Source: an uncultured Chitinophaga sp. (GTDB lineage: Bacteria; Bacteroidota; Bacteroidia; Cytophagales; Cyclobacteriaceae). From it: DNA of 64,000 bases. The stretch spans positions 248,001 to 312,000 of the forward strand of contig CABHOK010000003.1 of assembly GCA_902168205.1 (NCBI GenBank), given 5' to 3'. Of the stretch, positions 8,801 to 15,774 are shown piece after piece (within the stretch, counting starts at the first letter, position 1; the number at the start of each line of letters is the position of its first letter). Both the position numbers and the translations under genes were made by a program. Under the pieces are notes generated by a model, which did not search any database, was not told where the DNA came from, and worked only from the letters and a program-made list of their open reading frames with translations.

Positions 8801-9291
8801 ATAATCCAGGCGATTGAAAAGCCTTTGTTACTTACGGTTGTTCCCCGGTTATAGTCCAGTACCTCAAGCGAAAACCGGTATATACCTTCCGGCAGCTTTG
8901 CGCCTTTGGTATAGTCAGCTTTACTGATGCCGGCAAAATCAAGATTAGCAGGATTAAAGTACTCTGTTAAATCTTCTCCATACAGAATGTTAGGCACGCC
9001 ACCGCCCTGAAGAATGGTTGGTTGAGGAATAAAGTTTTGCCGGGTACGAATGGTTATACCTACACCTTCTATGGTAAGTCTGAACTTGCACCGGTACTCC
9101 GGCAGCGTGGGATCTTTGAGCTGTATAGTTACCTGCAGCTTTTGCGATCCGGGTTCTATATAGTCAGAAAGGTATGGCGAATACGGACTATGGATTGCCG
9201 GAGTGATGCTGACGGGGAACGACTGCGCTATTGCCTTCTGTGTAAGCGACACGATAAGGACAATCAGCAGGTACTTTATAAAACGCTTCAT
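5806..9291 (-). CDS. secreted polymorphic toxin with C-terminal colicin E9/pyocin-type HNH DNase
   Basis: This is a 1161-residue protein. Residues 1-22 form a signal peptide (MKRFIKYLLIVLIVSL...AIA). Residues ~23-285 form a beta-rich region common at the front of Bacteroidota FN3 proteins, ~288-383 an FN3 domain, and ~390-480 a beta domain with GDTMSMRGFKI. Then come a low-complexity linker, a helical region, and at ~855-890 a segment (RTGEELAMWEHVLGILDVIP) like pre-toxin domains. Residues ~1024-1161 align end to end with the colicin E9 DNase: PGTATGNGK, FKNFDEFREAFWKEV, then HHKTP (H1122, H1123), VYDMDN (N1138), TPKYH (H1147). The product should cut DNA in target cells. The third metal ligand of E9 (H131) aligns with L1151, though H1156 follows. 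There is no T9SS sorting tail, so how it leaves the cell is unclear. Im-like genes follow directly. Confidence 0.9.
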   Translation of the reverse strand: MKRFIKYLLIVLIVSLTQKAIAQSFPVSITPAIHSPYSPYLSDYIEPGSQKLQVTIQLKDPTLPEYRCKFRLTIEGVGITIRTRQNFIPQPTILQGGGVPNILYGEDLTEYFNPANLDFAGISKADYTKGAKLPEGIYRFSLEVLDYNRGTTVSNKGFSIAWIILNDPVLLNLPRNEAKVKIPDPTNIAFTWTPRHTGSPNSAFTTEYIFRLVELWPATRNPYDAFLSQQPLYETTTNATQIVYGPAEPALITGRKYAWQVQARDVDGKDLFKNDGKSEVYIFQYGDPLGIPENLRQDYSIGNASILILRWQPASDGAVPEQYRLRYRKKGTEASGIWYEEVTDQISERITDLQPNTEYEIQIRSEAKPQYSSYSPSAYFRTEKKSAKKYECGKEDTYIPSANTNPLMVLVPGDTMSMRGFKIRVEEVTGGNGNYTGKGWMQVPWFNGAWVHISFSGPVNELHEMYGGSVESIYTPGGRADQLLEKAHSIGEKPVAQTKPGDSISIAIAPDYSIPGTIDTVYIEDGKIVVVDTEGNESTFEQKKDEKTGKGKDTLVADAAGNTYTVGEDGKVTKKRSTNQKASSPVAIDFSSTKEARLIAEIVKRFSNQLALKITSVRGPVFPKGAGPMADIFSSAPTCMPDNQEQVKIIKAYTDKIENNKSLLNSLIASVFKNQSDKDAIAELAKGDLKDDQKFADILTKEQLQKAEDILCPYVTEAAKQEFLESWWRAPYWERAAKILKEQFEDQDLYDDVYIVYGENECKTIAILKISEDASITTEVTFSSKQSDVDIFHILHDSYKIDYLEARDITLESFGEWFWNYMAIKDDKLYHGTSWEAKSLVFFADMLMAAPGTIEGWITGKHWRTGEELAMWEHVLGILDVIPSEALAKAGVTALVIKIGSKVIDISKFSQPVKNFISAAYKSGLKLMIKSKDEILIFAGASKKQIGRLLNGILQDIYWKYGGERILAKLANVQYLDNNIKQVVEGTLEIVEEGKEVGIRIVDDVSEITTDLVKSGEDFTVLANARRLPGTATGNGKSITGKWLRGTERNAGLFPKSVADKLKGKQFKNFDEFREAFWKEVANDPNLASQFTTDNIYRMKAGAAPRAELAQQIRGQKSYVLHHKTPINQGGAVYDMDNLYIVTPKYHKEVLDPAYHYGYGY

Positions 9292-9652
9292 ACTTACTTC
9301 AGCTCCACTACTCTAAACCTTCATTCAGGATAGTGTTGTATAACATTCAAAAACACATTAAGGTAAAGCGTTATTCAGATAATAGATTTAGGGAGTACCA
9401 TTTTTGAATATCAGGTTATGAAATCCAGATATAGATGTGCACGGATATCTTCGTGATTTTGGGAAGGTAAATTGATAGACGGTATAGTTTTGAATAAACT
9501 CCTAACTTTAAAAGTATCAAATCACCCTGAAGAGCGTATATTTTAAATCACGTAAGGTTAGCTTGAAGATTATACTTCAAAAACATTCAGAACCGGATTT
9601 ATCCGGTATAGGATGTGTCAGAAAGTTTACATATCGCACTCATGCCTATCCA

Positions 9653-9784
9653 TCAACGTGCATGAGGAAAATCCCAACGCTTGTCTCCGCTATAGTAGAG
9701 GGAAGCACTGGAATAGTAATAGTCGTCATCGTATTTGCAAAGACCTGCTTTAACCGGGTTCTGATGTATATAATTTATCTTCTG
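9653..9784 (-). pseudogene. C-terminal remnant of a REP-associated (Y1/IS200-like) transposase
   Basis: On the minus strand a 43-codon stretch reads QKINYIHQNPVKAGLCKYDD, then YYYSSASLYY and a stop at 9653-9655. The NYIHQNPVKAGL...YYYSSA pattern is the conserved C-terminal end of TnpA-REP/RAYT-type transposases. Upstream the frame soon meets stops, and no catalytic HUH motif or Tyr region can be found, so only the tail survives. The rest of the 9292-9941 gap shows no other recognisable gene; the forward-strand ORF at 9563-9823 is a shadow of this remnant. It suggests past mobility at the edge of the toxin locus. Confidence 0.75.
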
Positions 9785-9941
9785 CCAAGGAACGTTACTA
9801 GACCGCAACGATATACTCAATGAATTGCATTAATAACTAAATCTTGTTGAACTGGTGATTGCTCGTTACGTAAAACTTTTAGTATCTGCTGACTGGTATA
9901 TCTTTAAAAATCACGTAGGACTTGCTTCGCGCGTATACTTG

Positions 9942-10169
9942 TTAGCGGTTCGTTTTTTTATCTTCATCGCTTTTATATTCTAAAATGTCAGCAGGTTGGC
10001 AGTCCAACGCTTTACAAATAGATTCCAATGTGCTAAAACGAATTGCCTTCGCCTTGCCTGTCTTTAGGATAGAAAGGTTAGATAATGTCAAATCAACTCT
10101 TTCTGAAAGTTCATTCAAAGAGATTTTACGCTTAGCCATCATCACATCTAAGTTTACAATGATTGGCAT
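9942..10169 (-). CDS. XRE/YozG-type helix-turn-helix regulator
   Basis: The 75-residue protein is a single HTH_26/Cro-CI domain: VNLDVMMAKRKISLNELSER, the recognition helix LTLSNLSILKTGK, and RFSTLESICKALDCQPADIL. This is the YozG-like type regularly encoded beside DUF2975 membrane proteins. Its start lies 3 bases after the DUF2975 stop, so the two form one transcription unit. It probably autoregulates the pair through the palindrome at 10746-10772. The ligand or signal is unknown. Confidence 0.88.
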   Translation of the reverse strand: MPIIVNLDVMMAKRKISLNELSERVDLTLSNLSILKTGKAKAIRFSTLESICKALDCQPADILEYKSDEDKKTNR

Positions 10170-10172
10170 AGC

Positions 10173-10709
10173 TTAAACAGTTAAATCATTTTCGTTTTGA
10201 ATATCTACACCCTTTTTGAAAATAGTCGCAATGATATAGATTACAGCGCCCATCAAAATGAATGCTTGACTGTCTGCCCAAAATTGATTTAAGTTATCTG
10301 GAACAAAACCGTGATGCATTAAATTTTTAACTAACTGCCTGGCGATGTAACTCAACAGCCCTATAGTAATAGTATAATAACTAAGGTGTGAAATTTGTCT
10401 CGAAACAAAGCTGTTGAACGGTTTTGACAAATCCATTTTGTGCATTAGTCTGATAACTATATAAAATAAGCAAGCTTTTAAAATTGAAATGATTAGAATA
10501 AAGCTATAGATGCCGAAAAATGCTAATCTACTGTCTTTATACATTTGAATTAAGTCCAACTTTTGATAAAGATTTTGGATGAATTCAGGTTTGTAAACAC
10601 TGAAAAAGAAATTTACCAGTAAGCCTCCTGCTTCAATAGACAAGCCTACAAAAATGAACCAAGCCACAATATATAAGCCCCAAAATATGAAGTTGTTTGT
10701 TTTTGACAT
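10173..10709 (-). CDS. DUF2975 family membrane protein
   Basis: The 178-residue protein has four predicted membrane helices (roughly residues 8-30, 61-83, 107-125 and 146-165) and the overall pattern of DUF2975. It is encoded directly upstream of the small HTH protein, a pairing seen in many Bacteroidota and Firmicutes. The job of these proteins is unknown; a membrane sensor that modulates the HTH partner is a reasonable guess. Translation starts at 10709, and the 5' region contains a strong inverted repeat. Confidence 0.85.
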   Translation of the reverse strand: MSKTNNFIFWGLYIVAWFIFVGLSIEAGGLLVNFFFSVYKPEFIQNLYQKLDLIQMYKDSRLAFFGIYSFILIISILKACLFYIVIRLMHKMDLSKPFNSFVSRQISHLSYYTITIGLLSYIARQLVKNLMHHGFVPDNLNQFWADSQAFILMGAVIYIIATIFKKGVDIQNENDLTV

Positions 10710-10745
10710 AACAGTTTAATTTAAAACTATGTCACAAAAATAGTA

Positions 10746-10772
10746 AATATTTATCGATAAACAATAAATATT
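10746..10772 (-). promoter_or_regulatory. candidate operator of the HTH/DUF2975 pair
   Basis: Two nested palindromes lie 36 bases upstream of the DUF2975 start. Arms AATATTTAT and ATAAATATT are perfect over 9 bases with a 9-base spacer (10746-10754 and 10764-10772). TTTATCGATAAA at 10750-10761 is a 12-base perfect palindrome. The position fits a promoter-overlapping site for the downstream HTH protein. The rest of 10710-11019 holds no gene that I can see. Confidence 0.6.
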
Positions 10773-11019
10773 GATTTTAATTCAAAATATTCTGTCAATT
10801 CTCTTTGGCAAGCAGTGTTGTCCGTTATAATGACGCCTAACGCATCAGAGCCTGGGCGCAGTATTTTTTTTTGAGAGCATCGGATTGATACACCATCGTC
10901 CGTTACTGTACACATCCCATCACATAGGAAAGTAAAATTCCTTTCCTATAGCGTCTAATCAAAGTATAAACTTTCGGCACGATTATTATTTCTACATTTA
11001 GATAATATTATTTCATGTC

Positions 11020-11370
11020 ATGAAGAAATACCAGCTTGGCGAGTTCGAAGAGATCGTTATCCTCGCGATCGCCATTCTCAACAACGAAGCCTATAGCGTT
11101 GCTATAAAAGATGAAATTGAATCGCGACTGTCGCGCAGCGTAAGCATGGGTGCACTCCACACCGCGCTCAACCGACTGGAAGATAAAGGCTATCTCCGTT
11201 CGTTCGCAGGCGAAGGAACTGAAGAGCGCGCAGGCCGCCCCAAGCGCTATTTCGAAATTACTGCGATGGGTAAAAAAGCGATGATCCATGCAAAAGAAAC
11301 GCGCGATGAATTGTGGCGTGCTATACCAAAAACAGTTTGGCAAATTACGATAGCAGGAGCAGGCCAATGA
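11020..11370 (+). CDS. PadR family transcriptional regulator
   Basis: The 116-residue protein begins MKKYQLGEFEEIVILAIAIL and has the PadR winged helix: YSVAIKDEIESRLSRSVSMG, ALHTALNRLEDKGYL and the wing GRPKRYFEIT. PadR proteins are usually repressors of transport genes. Its TGA overlaps the ATG of the FtsX permease gene (ATGA at 11367-11370), so the two are translationally coupled. Small PadR proteins encoded just before 'permease prefix' FtsX transporters are a recurring Bacteroidota arrangement. Confidence 0.93.
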   Translation: MKKYQLGEFEEIVILAIAILNNEAYSVAIKDEIESRLSRSVSMGALHTALNRLEDKGYLRSFAGEGTEERAGRPKRYFEITAMGKKAMIHAKETRDELWRAIPKTVWQITIAGAGQ

Positions 11371-13997
11371 AAAATTATACCGAACAACCACCCCGGCTCT
11401 TCCTGAGATTTTTCCGCTGGTTCTGCCACCCGCGCATGCTCGATTATATAGAGGGCGATCTGCTGGAAGTATATAAAGTGCGTGTAAAGAAGTTAGGCAA
11501 GCGTAAGGCCGATATCAAATTCATGATCGATGTGCTGCTGCTCTTCAGGCCCGGCATCATCAAACCCCCTGGTAAATATAGAAATGTAAACAACCCTGTT
11601 ATGATCAGAAACTACCTCAAGATCGGCTATCGAAATATAGCGAAGAACAAAGGCTACTCGTTTATCAATGTTACCGGGCTGGCCTTGAGTATAACGTGTG
11701 CCATTTTTATTTTCTCGTTCGTAAAGTATAACCTGAGTTTCGATAACTTCCACCAGAACCCGGATCGTATCTACCGAATTGTAACGGAGCTTCATCGCGA
11801 TGTTATCGCCTACAGAAGCAGTGTGCCTTCGCCACTCGGAGAATTCTTTCGTAACGACCATACCTACGGTGAAAAAATAGCGCGCGTATTTACCGAGCGT
11901 AATGCATTAATCACGTTACGAAACGGAGATAACCTCGTCAAGTTTGAAGAAACAGAAGGTATAGCATTCAGTGAAACCGAGTTCTTCGATATTTTCAATT
12001 TCCCTTTGCTGCAAGGCTATAAAGAAGAAGTGCTTGCTGAACCCAACACTGCGATCATTACCGAACGCATCGCGAAGAAATACTTTGGCGATAAAGATGC
12101 GGTCGGAGAAACGTTTTGGCTACAAAATAAATTTCCCTTTACGGTTACGGGTATATTGAAAGATTTACCTTCTAACACCGATATAAAGTCGGAGATTTTT
12201 GTATCGTATAGCACCCTTAAAGCTTACGACCCGTGGCTGGCCAGCGATACCGATGGCTGGGGAGGTATACGCGATGGTATGAAATGCTATACATTGCTTC
12301 GCCCGAATACGTCTATTACGAAGGTAGAAGAAGTGTTGTCTGCTTACGTGAAGATATACCGGCCTACCAGTAAAAATGTACATCACTATAAATTGCAGCC
12401 ACTTGCTGATATACATTTCAATTCGAATTATGGCGGTGCTATGGCAAAAAGTAACCTGACGATTGTGTTTGTGATTGGTTTGTTTCTGATCGTAACGGCT
12501 TGTGTAAACTTTGTAAACCTGGCTACGGCACAGGCACTGAAACGTTCCAAAGAAGTGGGCGTGCGAAAAGTACTGGGCAGCTTAAAGACGCAACTCTTCT
12601 GGCAATTTATATTTGAGACAGGCATTATCACTTTTGCTGGTATAGTTATAGCAGCCATACTGTCGTATACTATATTTCCGTTCGTCAACCAGTTTTTCAA
12701 TACGCAGATTCCTGTTAATGTATTTTCAGATCCATACCTGGTAGTATTTATAGTGGCATTGGGTATAGTCGTAACATTCTTTGCCGGCAGTTATCCGGGT
12801 TTGGTGCTGGCAGGCTTTCAGCCGGTTGCGGCACTCAAGGGTAAACTTTCACGGCAAACCATTGGTGGTTTTAATACCAGACGTACGTTGATCGTAGTGC
12901 AGTTTGCTATATCGCAGGTGCTGATCATCGGCATGGTGGTGATCACAAACCAGATGCGCTATACACAGCAGTCAGACCTTGGTTTTAATAAAGATGCTAT
13001 TGTGCTGGTAGCAATGGCAAACGGTACTACACGCGAACAGGCCAAGACCATGAAAACGGAGATACAGCGCATTCCGGGTGTTGAAAAACTTTCACTGTGT
13101 TTTACAGCACCTTCATCCGAAGAGGATTGGGGCAACTCGATCCGCTTCGAGAACAGCAGTGAAGAAGTAAACTTCAGAACGAGTATAAAATCAGCAGACG
13201 CAGACTATATATCTACCTTCGATCTGAAGCTGGTGGCCGGAAGAAACATTCAACCGTCTGACACCGTGCGTGAGATGATCATTAACGAAGCGATGGTTCG
13301 CAAACTGGAGTTGAAGTCTGCCGAAGATGCCATCGGTAAAATGATTACCGCCAACGGAGGTTCCATGTATGCGCCTATCGTGGGCGTTGTAAAAGACTTT
13401 CACGATAAATCATTTCACGAAGAGATCAGTCCTATACTGATCACAACCTATACGAACGACTATTTAAATTATGCAGTGAAGCTGAACCTGGCCGAAGCAA
13501 AATATACTATAGCTGCCATCGAAAAGTTGTGGTTGCGACAACATCCTGACCAGATCTTTAAATACCAATTTGTAGATGAGAGTATAGAACGCTTTTATGA
13601 ATCGGAGAAAACAACGCTCAGGCTGATCCAGATCTTTTCGTTCATCGCGATTATCATCGGCTGCCTCGGGCTCTACGGACTGGTGTCATTCATGGTGTCT
13701 CAAAAAACAAAAGAGATCGGCATTCGCAAAGTATTGGGTGGCACGGCCTCGCACATCGTCTGGATTTTTGGACAGGAATTTACGCGTCTTATCGTAGTAG
13801 CATTTTTAATCGCGGCTCCTATAGGCTGGTGGTTCATGAACGACTGGCTGCAGGATTTTAAATTTCATACAACAATAGGGCTATCCACCTTTATGCTTGC
13901 TATAGGTTGCTCCCTAGTGGTTGCTGCCGCTACGGTGTGCTACCAGGTAATTCGTACTGCAATGGCTAACCCGGTGAAGTCGTTGCGGATTGAGTGA
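11367..13997 (+). CDS. FtsX/MacB-type ABC transporter permease with permease-prefix domain
   Basis: I chose the ATG at 11367, which overlaps the PadR stop, rather than the earlier in-frame start at 11313 that lies inside padR. The product is 876 residues. Residues ~1-75 form the cytoplasmic permease prefix domain 2 (RFFRWFCHPRMLDYIEGDL). A first TM helix and MacB-like periplasmic domain follow (IGYRNIAKNKGYSFINVTGL...), then an FtsX three-helix core near residues 365-500. A second periplasmic domain and a final FtsX core end in NPVKSLRIE. No ATPase gene is adjacent, as is common for these proteins. The substrate is unknown; export of a peptide, lipid or antibiotic is typical of the superfamily. 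Confidence 0.92.
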   Translation: MKNYTEQPPRLFLRFFRWFCHPRMLDYIEGDLLEVYKVRVKKLGKRKADIKFMIDVLLLFRPGIIKPPGKYRNVNNPVMIRNYLKIGYRNIAKNKGYSFINVTGLALSITCAIFIFSFVKYNLSFDNFHQNPDRIYRIVTELHRDVIAYRSSVPSPLGEFFRNDHTYGEKIARVFTERNALITLRNGDNLVKFEETEGIAFSETEFFDIFNFPLLQGYKEEVLAEPNTAIITERIAKKYFGDKDAVGETFWLQNKFPFTVTGILKDLPSNTDIKSEIFVSYSTLKAYDPWLASDTDGWGGIRDGMKCYTLLRPNTSITKVEEVLSAYVKIYRPTSKNVHHYKLQPLADIHFNSNYGGAMAKSNLTIVFVIGLFLIVTACVNFVNLATAQALKRSKEVGVRKVLGSLKTQLFWQFIFETGIITFAGIVIAAILSYTIFPFVNQFFNTQIPVNVFSDPYLVVFIVALGIVVTFFAGSYPGLVLAGFQPVAALKGKLSRQTIGGFNTRRTLIVVQFAISQVLIIGMVVITNQMRYTQQSDLGFNKDAIVLVAMANGTTREQAKTMKTEIQRIPGVEKLSLCFTAPSSEEDWGNSIRFENSSEEVNFRTSIKSADADYISTFDLKLVAGRNIQPSDTVREMIINEAMVRKLELKSAEDAIGKMITANGGSMYAPIVGVVKDFHDKSFHEEISPILITTYTNDYLNYAVKLNLAEAKYTIAAIEKLWLRQHPDQIFKYQFVDESIERFYESEKTTLRLIQIFSFIAIIIGCLGLYGLVSFMVSQKTKEIGIRKVLGGTASHIVWIFGQEFTRLIVVAFLIAAPIGWWFMNDWLQDFKFHTTIGLSTFMLAIGCSLVVAAATVCYQVIRTAMANPVKSLRIE

Positions 13998-14010
13998 CGC
14001 AATTCTTTAG

Positions 14011-14049
14011 GTGTGATGTATGTAGCAATGCCTGTTATATACATCACAC
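14011..14049. terminator. hairpin between convergent genes
   Basis: GTGTGATGTAT at 14011-14021 pairs perfectly with ATACATCACAC at 14039-14049 (11-base stem, 17-base loop). It lies between the end of the FtsX gene and the end of the minus-strand gene at 14054, so it can serve both directions. Confidence 0.65.
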
Positions 14050-14053
14050 TAAT

Positions 14054-14614
14054 TTAGCCGCGTGTTCGCAGATATTTTTTGAAGACATTAATGTACCGGT
14101 TGTCAAACTTCACAAGTGTAATGTCTTTGAAATTAACCTTCGTTGGTGCCTTGTCCAGCAAACCGGTAGGATCGTAGTACTGAATGCTTACAGAGTTCTT
14201 ATTTACTTTCGTTATTGGCCCAATGAGAAATACAGGCTCTTCGAGGTTTTCACACTCAACGATAACATGATAGTCATGTTTTCTTAAGTCTTCAAATATA
14301 GCTTGCCAGCTCATTAGTCTTATCTTCTTGTTGATGCCATAGTCTGAGTTTATTATTCCTTCCTTTTTTAACATGCTTTTTAATGCCCTGTCGTACTTGT
14401 TGCATCGGATGGCCTCAAACTGATCTTTACGAATAATAGCATATCCATTGAGGTAGAATTCTTCTTCTTCCTGAAGCAATAGAAAATCTTTACTGAATTG
14501 TAGAATAAAACCAGTGATGTCTGCAGATCCTTCTGTAAAAGTTCGTTTGATTTTCACAAAGTCTTTTTCTTCTATGTGGTTTTTAATTGTGCTGTCGTAC
14601 TGCTTTGTAGGCAT
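14054..14614 (-). CDS. conserved-looking unknown cytoplasmic protein
   Basis: The 186-residue protein is unrecognised. It has no signal peptide or membrane helix and is alternately charged. A beta-rich front part (ITGFILQFSKDFLLLQEEEE, NGYAIIRKDQFEAIR) resembles small SH3/Sm-like folds, and a similar pattern repeats near residues 120-160 (VFLIGPITKVNKNSVSIQYY, then FKDITLVKFDNRY). The two halves could be related, each presenting a strand-turn-strand unit. It is transcribed alone, between a terminator hairpin and the serpin pseudogene. No function is proposed. Confidence 0.6.
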   Translation of the reverse strand: MPTKQYDSTIKNHIEEKDFVKIKRTFTEGSADITGFILQFSKDFLLLQEEEEFYLNGYAIIRKDQFEAIRCNKYDRALKSMLKKEGIINSDYGINKKIRLMSWQAIFEDLRKHDYHVIVECENLEEPVFLIGPITKVNKNSVSIQYYDPTGLLDKAPTKVNFKDITLVKFDNRYINVFKKYLRTRG

Positions 14615-14720
14615 TGCTTTCGATTTACTTTAATTTTTTTTAAGATAAGGTATAAACCCTGACTTCCTATATTCTGTATTGAAATTTTAATTTACCTTAC
14701 CAATCTTATTTAACCTGCTT

Positions 14721-15062
14721 ATGTGATTTCTTGTCCTGATTTTACTCACGGCTTTCTTTTCAAGTCTCCACGCTCAACCCTACTCCATAGTGGAAGGCAA
14801 TACCACCTTTGCATTGGATTTTTATAAGGCATTGAGTGCGCAAGGGGCTGGAAATGTTTTTGTGTCTCCGTTCAGTTTATCCTGCGCGCTTGCTATGACA
14901 TAAGGAGCAGAGGCAGCAGCTGCTACAGCCGTGGTGGTAGCTACCCGCAGTGCACAATCGCCCCGCGTTTTTGTAGCGGATCGTCCTTTCATTTTTATTA
15001 TTAAAGACAATCGGAGCAAAAGTATTTTGTTCATCGGGAAGCTGGTAAAGCCTAATGTTTAG
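14721..15062 (+). pseudogene. serpin pseudogene with its central part deleted
   Basis: One frame reads a signal-peptide-like start whose second codon is now a stop (ATG-TGA at 14721-14726), then FLVLILLTAFFSSLHAQ. Next comes the serpin N-terminal signature TTFALDFYKALS, then GNVFVSPFSLSCALAMT and a stop at 14901-14903. The same frame jumps to the reactive-centre hinge GAEAAAATAVVVATRSA and the serpin C-terminus FVADRPFIFIIKDN...SILFIGKLVKP, ending at 15060-15062. About 250-300 residues of the usual serpin core are missing. The GGAGCA at the junction may be the short repeat that mediated the deletion. Two stops and the deletion make it non-functional as a protease inhibitor. Confidence 0.85.
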
Positions 15063-15187
15063 CAAGCTATAAACTCCACCAATCGCAGTCATTGTCAAAT
15101 ATCAACCGATGGATCATATCAGCGTAATCGCGTGCGGAATAGTTTTTTATTTTTAGGCTGTAACATCCGTTCATAAACCATCCCGGC

Positions 15188-15757
15188 ATGATTAGCACCG
15201 AACTTAAAGAGAGAACAAAAGACGCGCACATGGCGCTTGAAAAAATAGTAGTAGAACATTTGAAAGCTATACAGACGCGTGAAGACTATACACGTCTGCT
15301 AAAATATTTTTATGCGTTTTTCCAAGAGGTAGAGAAAGCTATAGCTCCGTTTGTAACCAGCGAAGTAGTGCCCGACTATAGCGAGAGGCGCAACGCAAGC
15401 CACCTGAAAGCAGATATAGAAGTGTTGGGAGGCGATGTTGGTAAAGATATGCCGCAGGCTGCCGCACCATCGATCACAAATAAATACCAGGCACTCGGTG
15501 CACTATATGTTATGGAAGGATCGGTGCTGGGCGGAAGGACCATTGTGAAAATGCTCGGGAAAAGTAATATCAGCACCGGAATTTCTTTCTTCTCTGGCTA
15601 TGGCGAAAATACACCGGTGCTGTGGGGGCGCTTTATAGAATTGCTGAATCAGCAAATCACGCGCGAGGAGCATAAGCAGGAAGCTATACAGGCTGCGAAA
15701 GATACCTTTGATCTGTTTGCTGTTACCTTTCGCGATACTGCTGTACTGCAACGGTAA
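15188..15757 (+). CDS. bphO: biliverdin-producing heme oxygenase
   Basis: The 189-residue protein belongs to the bacterial heme oxygenase family. It has the proximal heme ligand H14 in LKERTKDAHMALE, a central helical core, and the distal helix ALYVMEGSVLGGRTI with glycines that bend over the heme. It opens heme to biliverdin IX-alpha, iron and CO. The neighbouring gene, convergent with only 17 bases between, is a bacteriophytochrome that needs biliverdin as chromophore. Supplying that chromophore is therefore the most likely role. Confidence 0.93.
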   Translation: MISTELKERTKDAHMALEKIVVEHLKAIQTREDYTRLLKYFYAFFQEVEKAIAPFVTSEVVPDYSERRNASHLKADIEVLGGDVGKDMPQAAAPSITNKYQALGALYVMEGSVLGGRTIVKMLGKSNISTGISFFSGYGENTPVLWGRFIELLNQQITREEHKQEAIQAAKDTFDLFAVTFRDTAVLQR

Positions 15758-15774
15758 TACGATACTATATATAG

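Noticed and set aside
9563-9823. forward ORF of 86 codons
   Set aside because: It overlaps the recognisable transposase tail on the other strand and has no sensible protein features.
10835-10860. integron attC-like core (GCCTAAC, RYYYAAC form) near the HTH/DUF2975 pair
   Set aside because: No matching partner core on the other side of the gene pair (the left GTTAGCG does not fit GTTRRRY), no second cassette and no integrase in the window.
11313-11366. longer N-terminus of the first FtsX permease
   Set aside because: It would lie inside padR; the ATGA overlap start gives the expected permease-prefix N-terminus.
11020-11370. PadR-type operator upstream of padR
   Set aside because: Only a short ATAATATTAT symmetry is visible at about 11000; AT-rich surroundings make it likely by chance.
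14822-15098. minus-strand ORFs over the serpin relic
   Set aside because: The plus strand carries the serpin signatures; the minus frames are low-complexity Ala/Thr/Val reflections of the hinge region.
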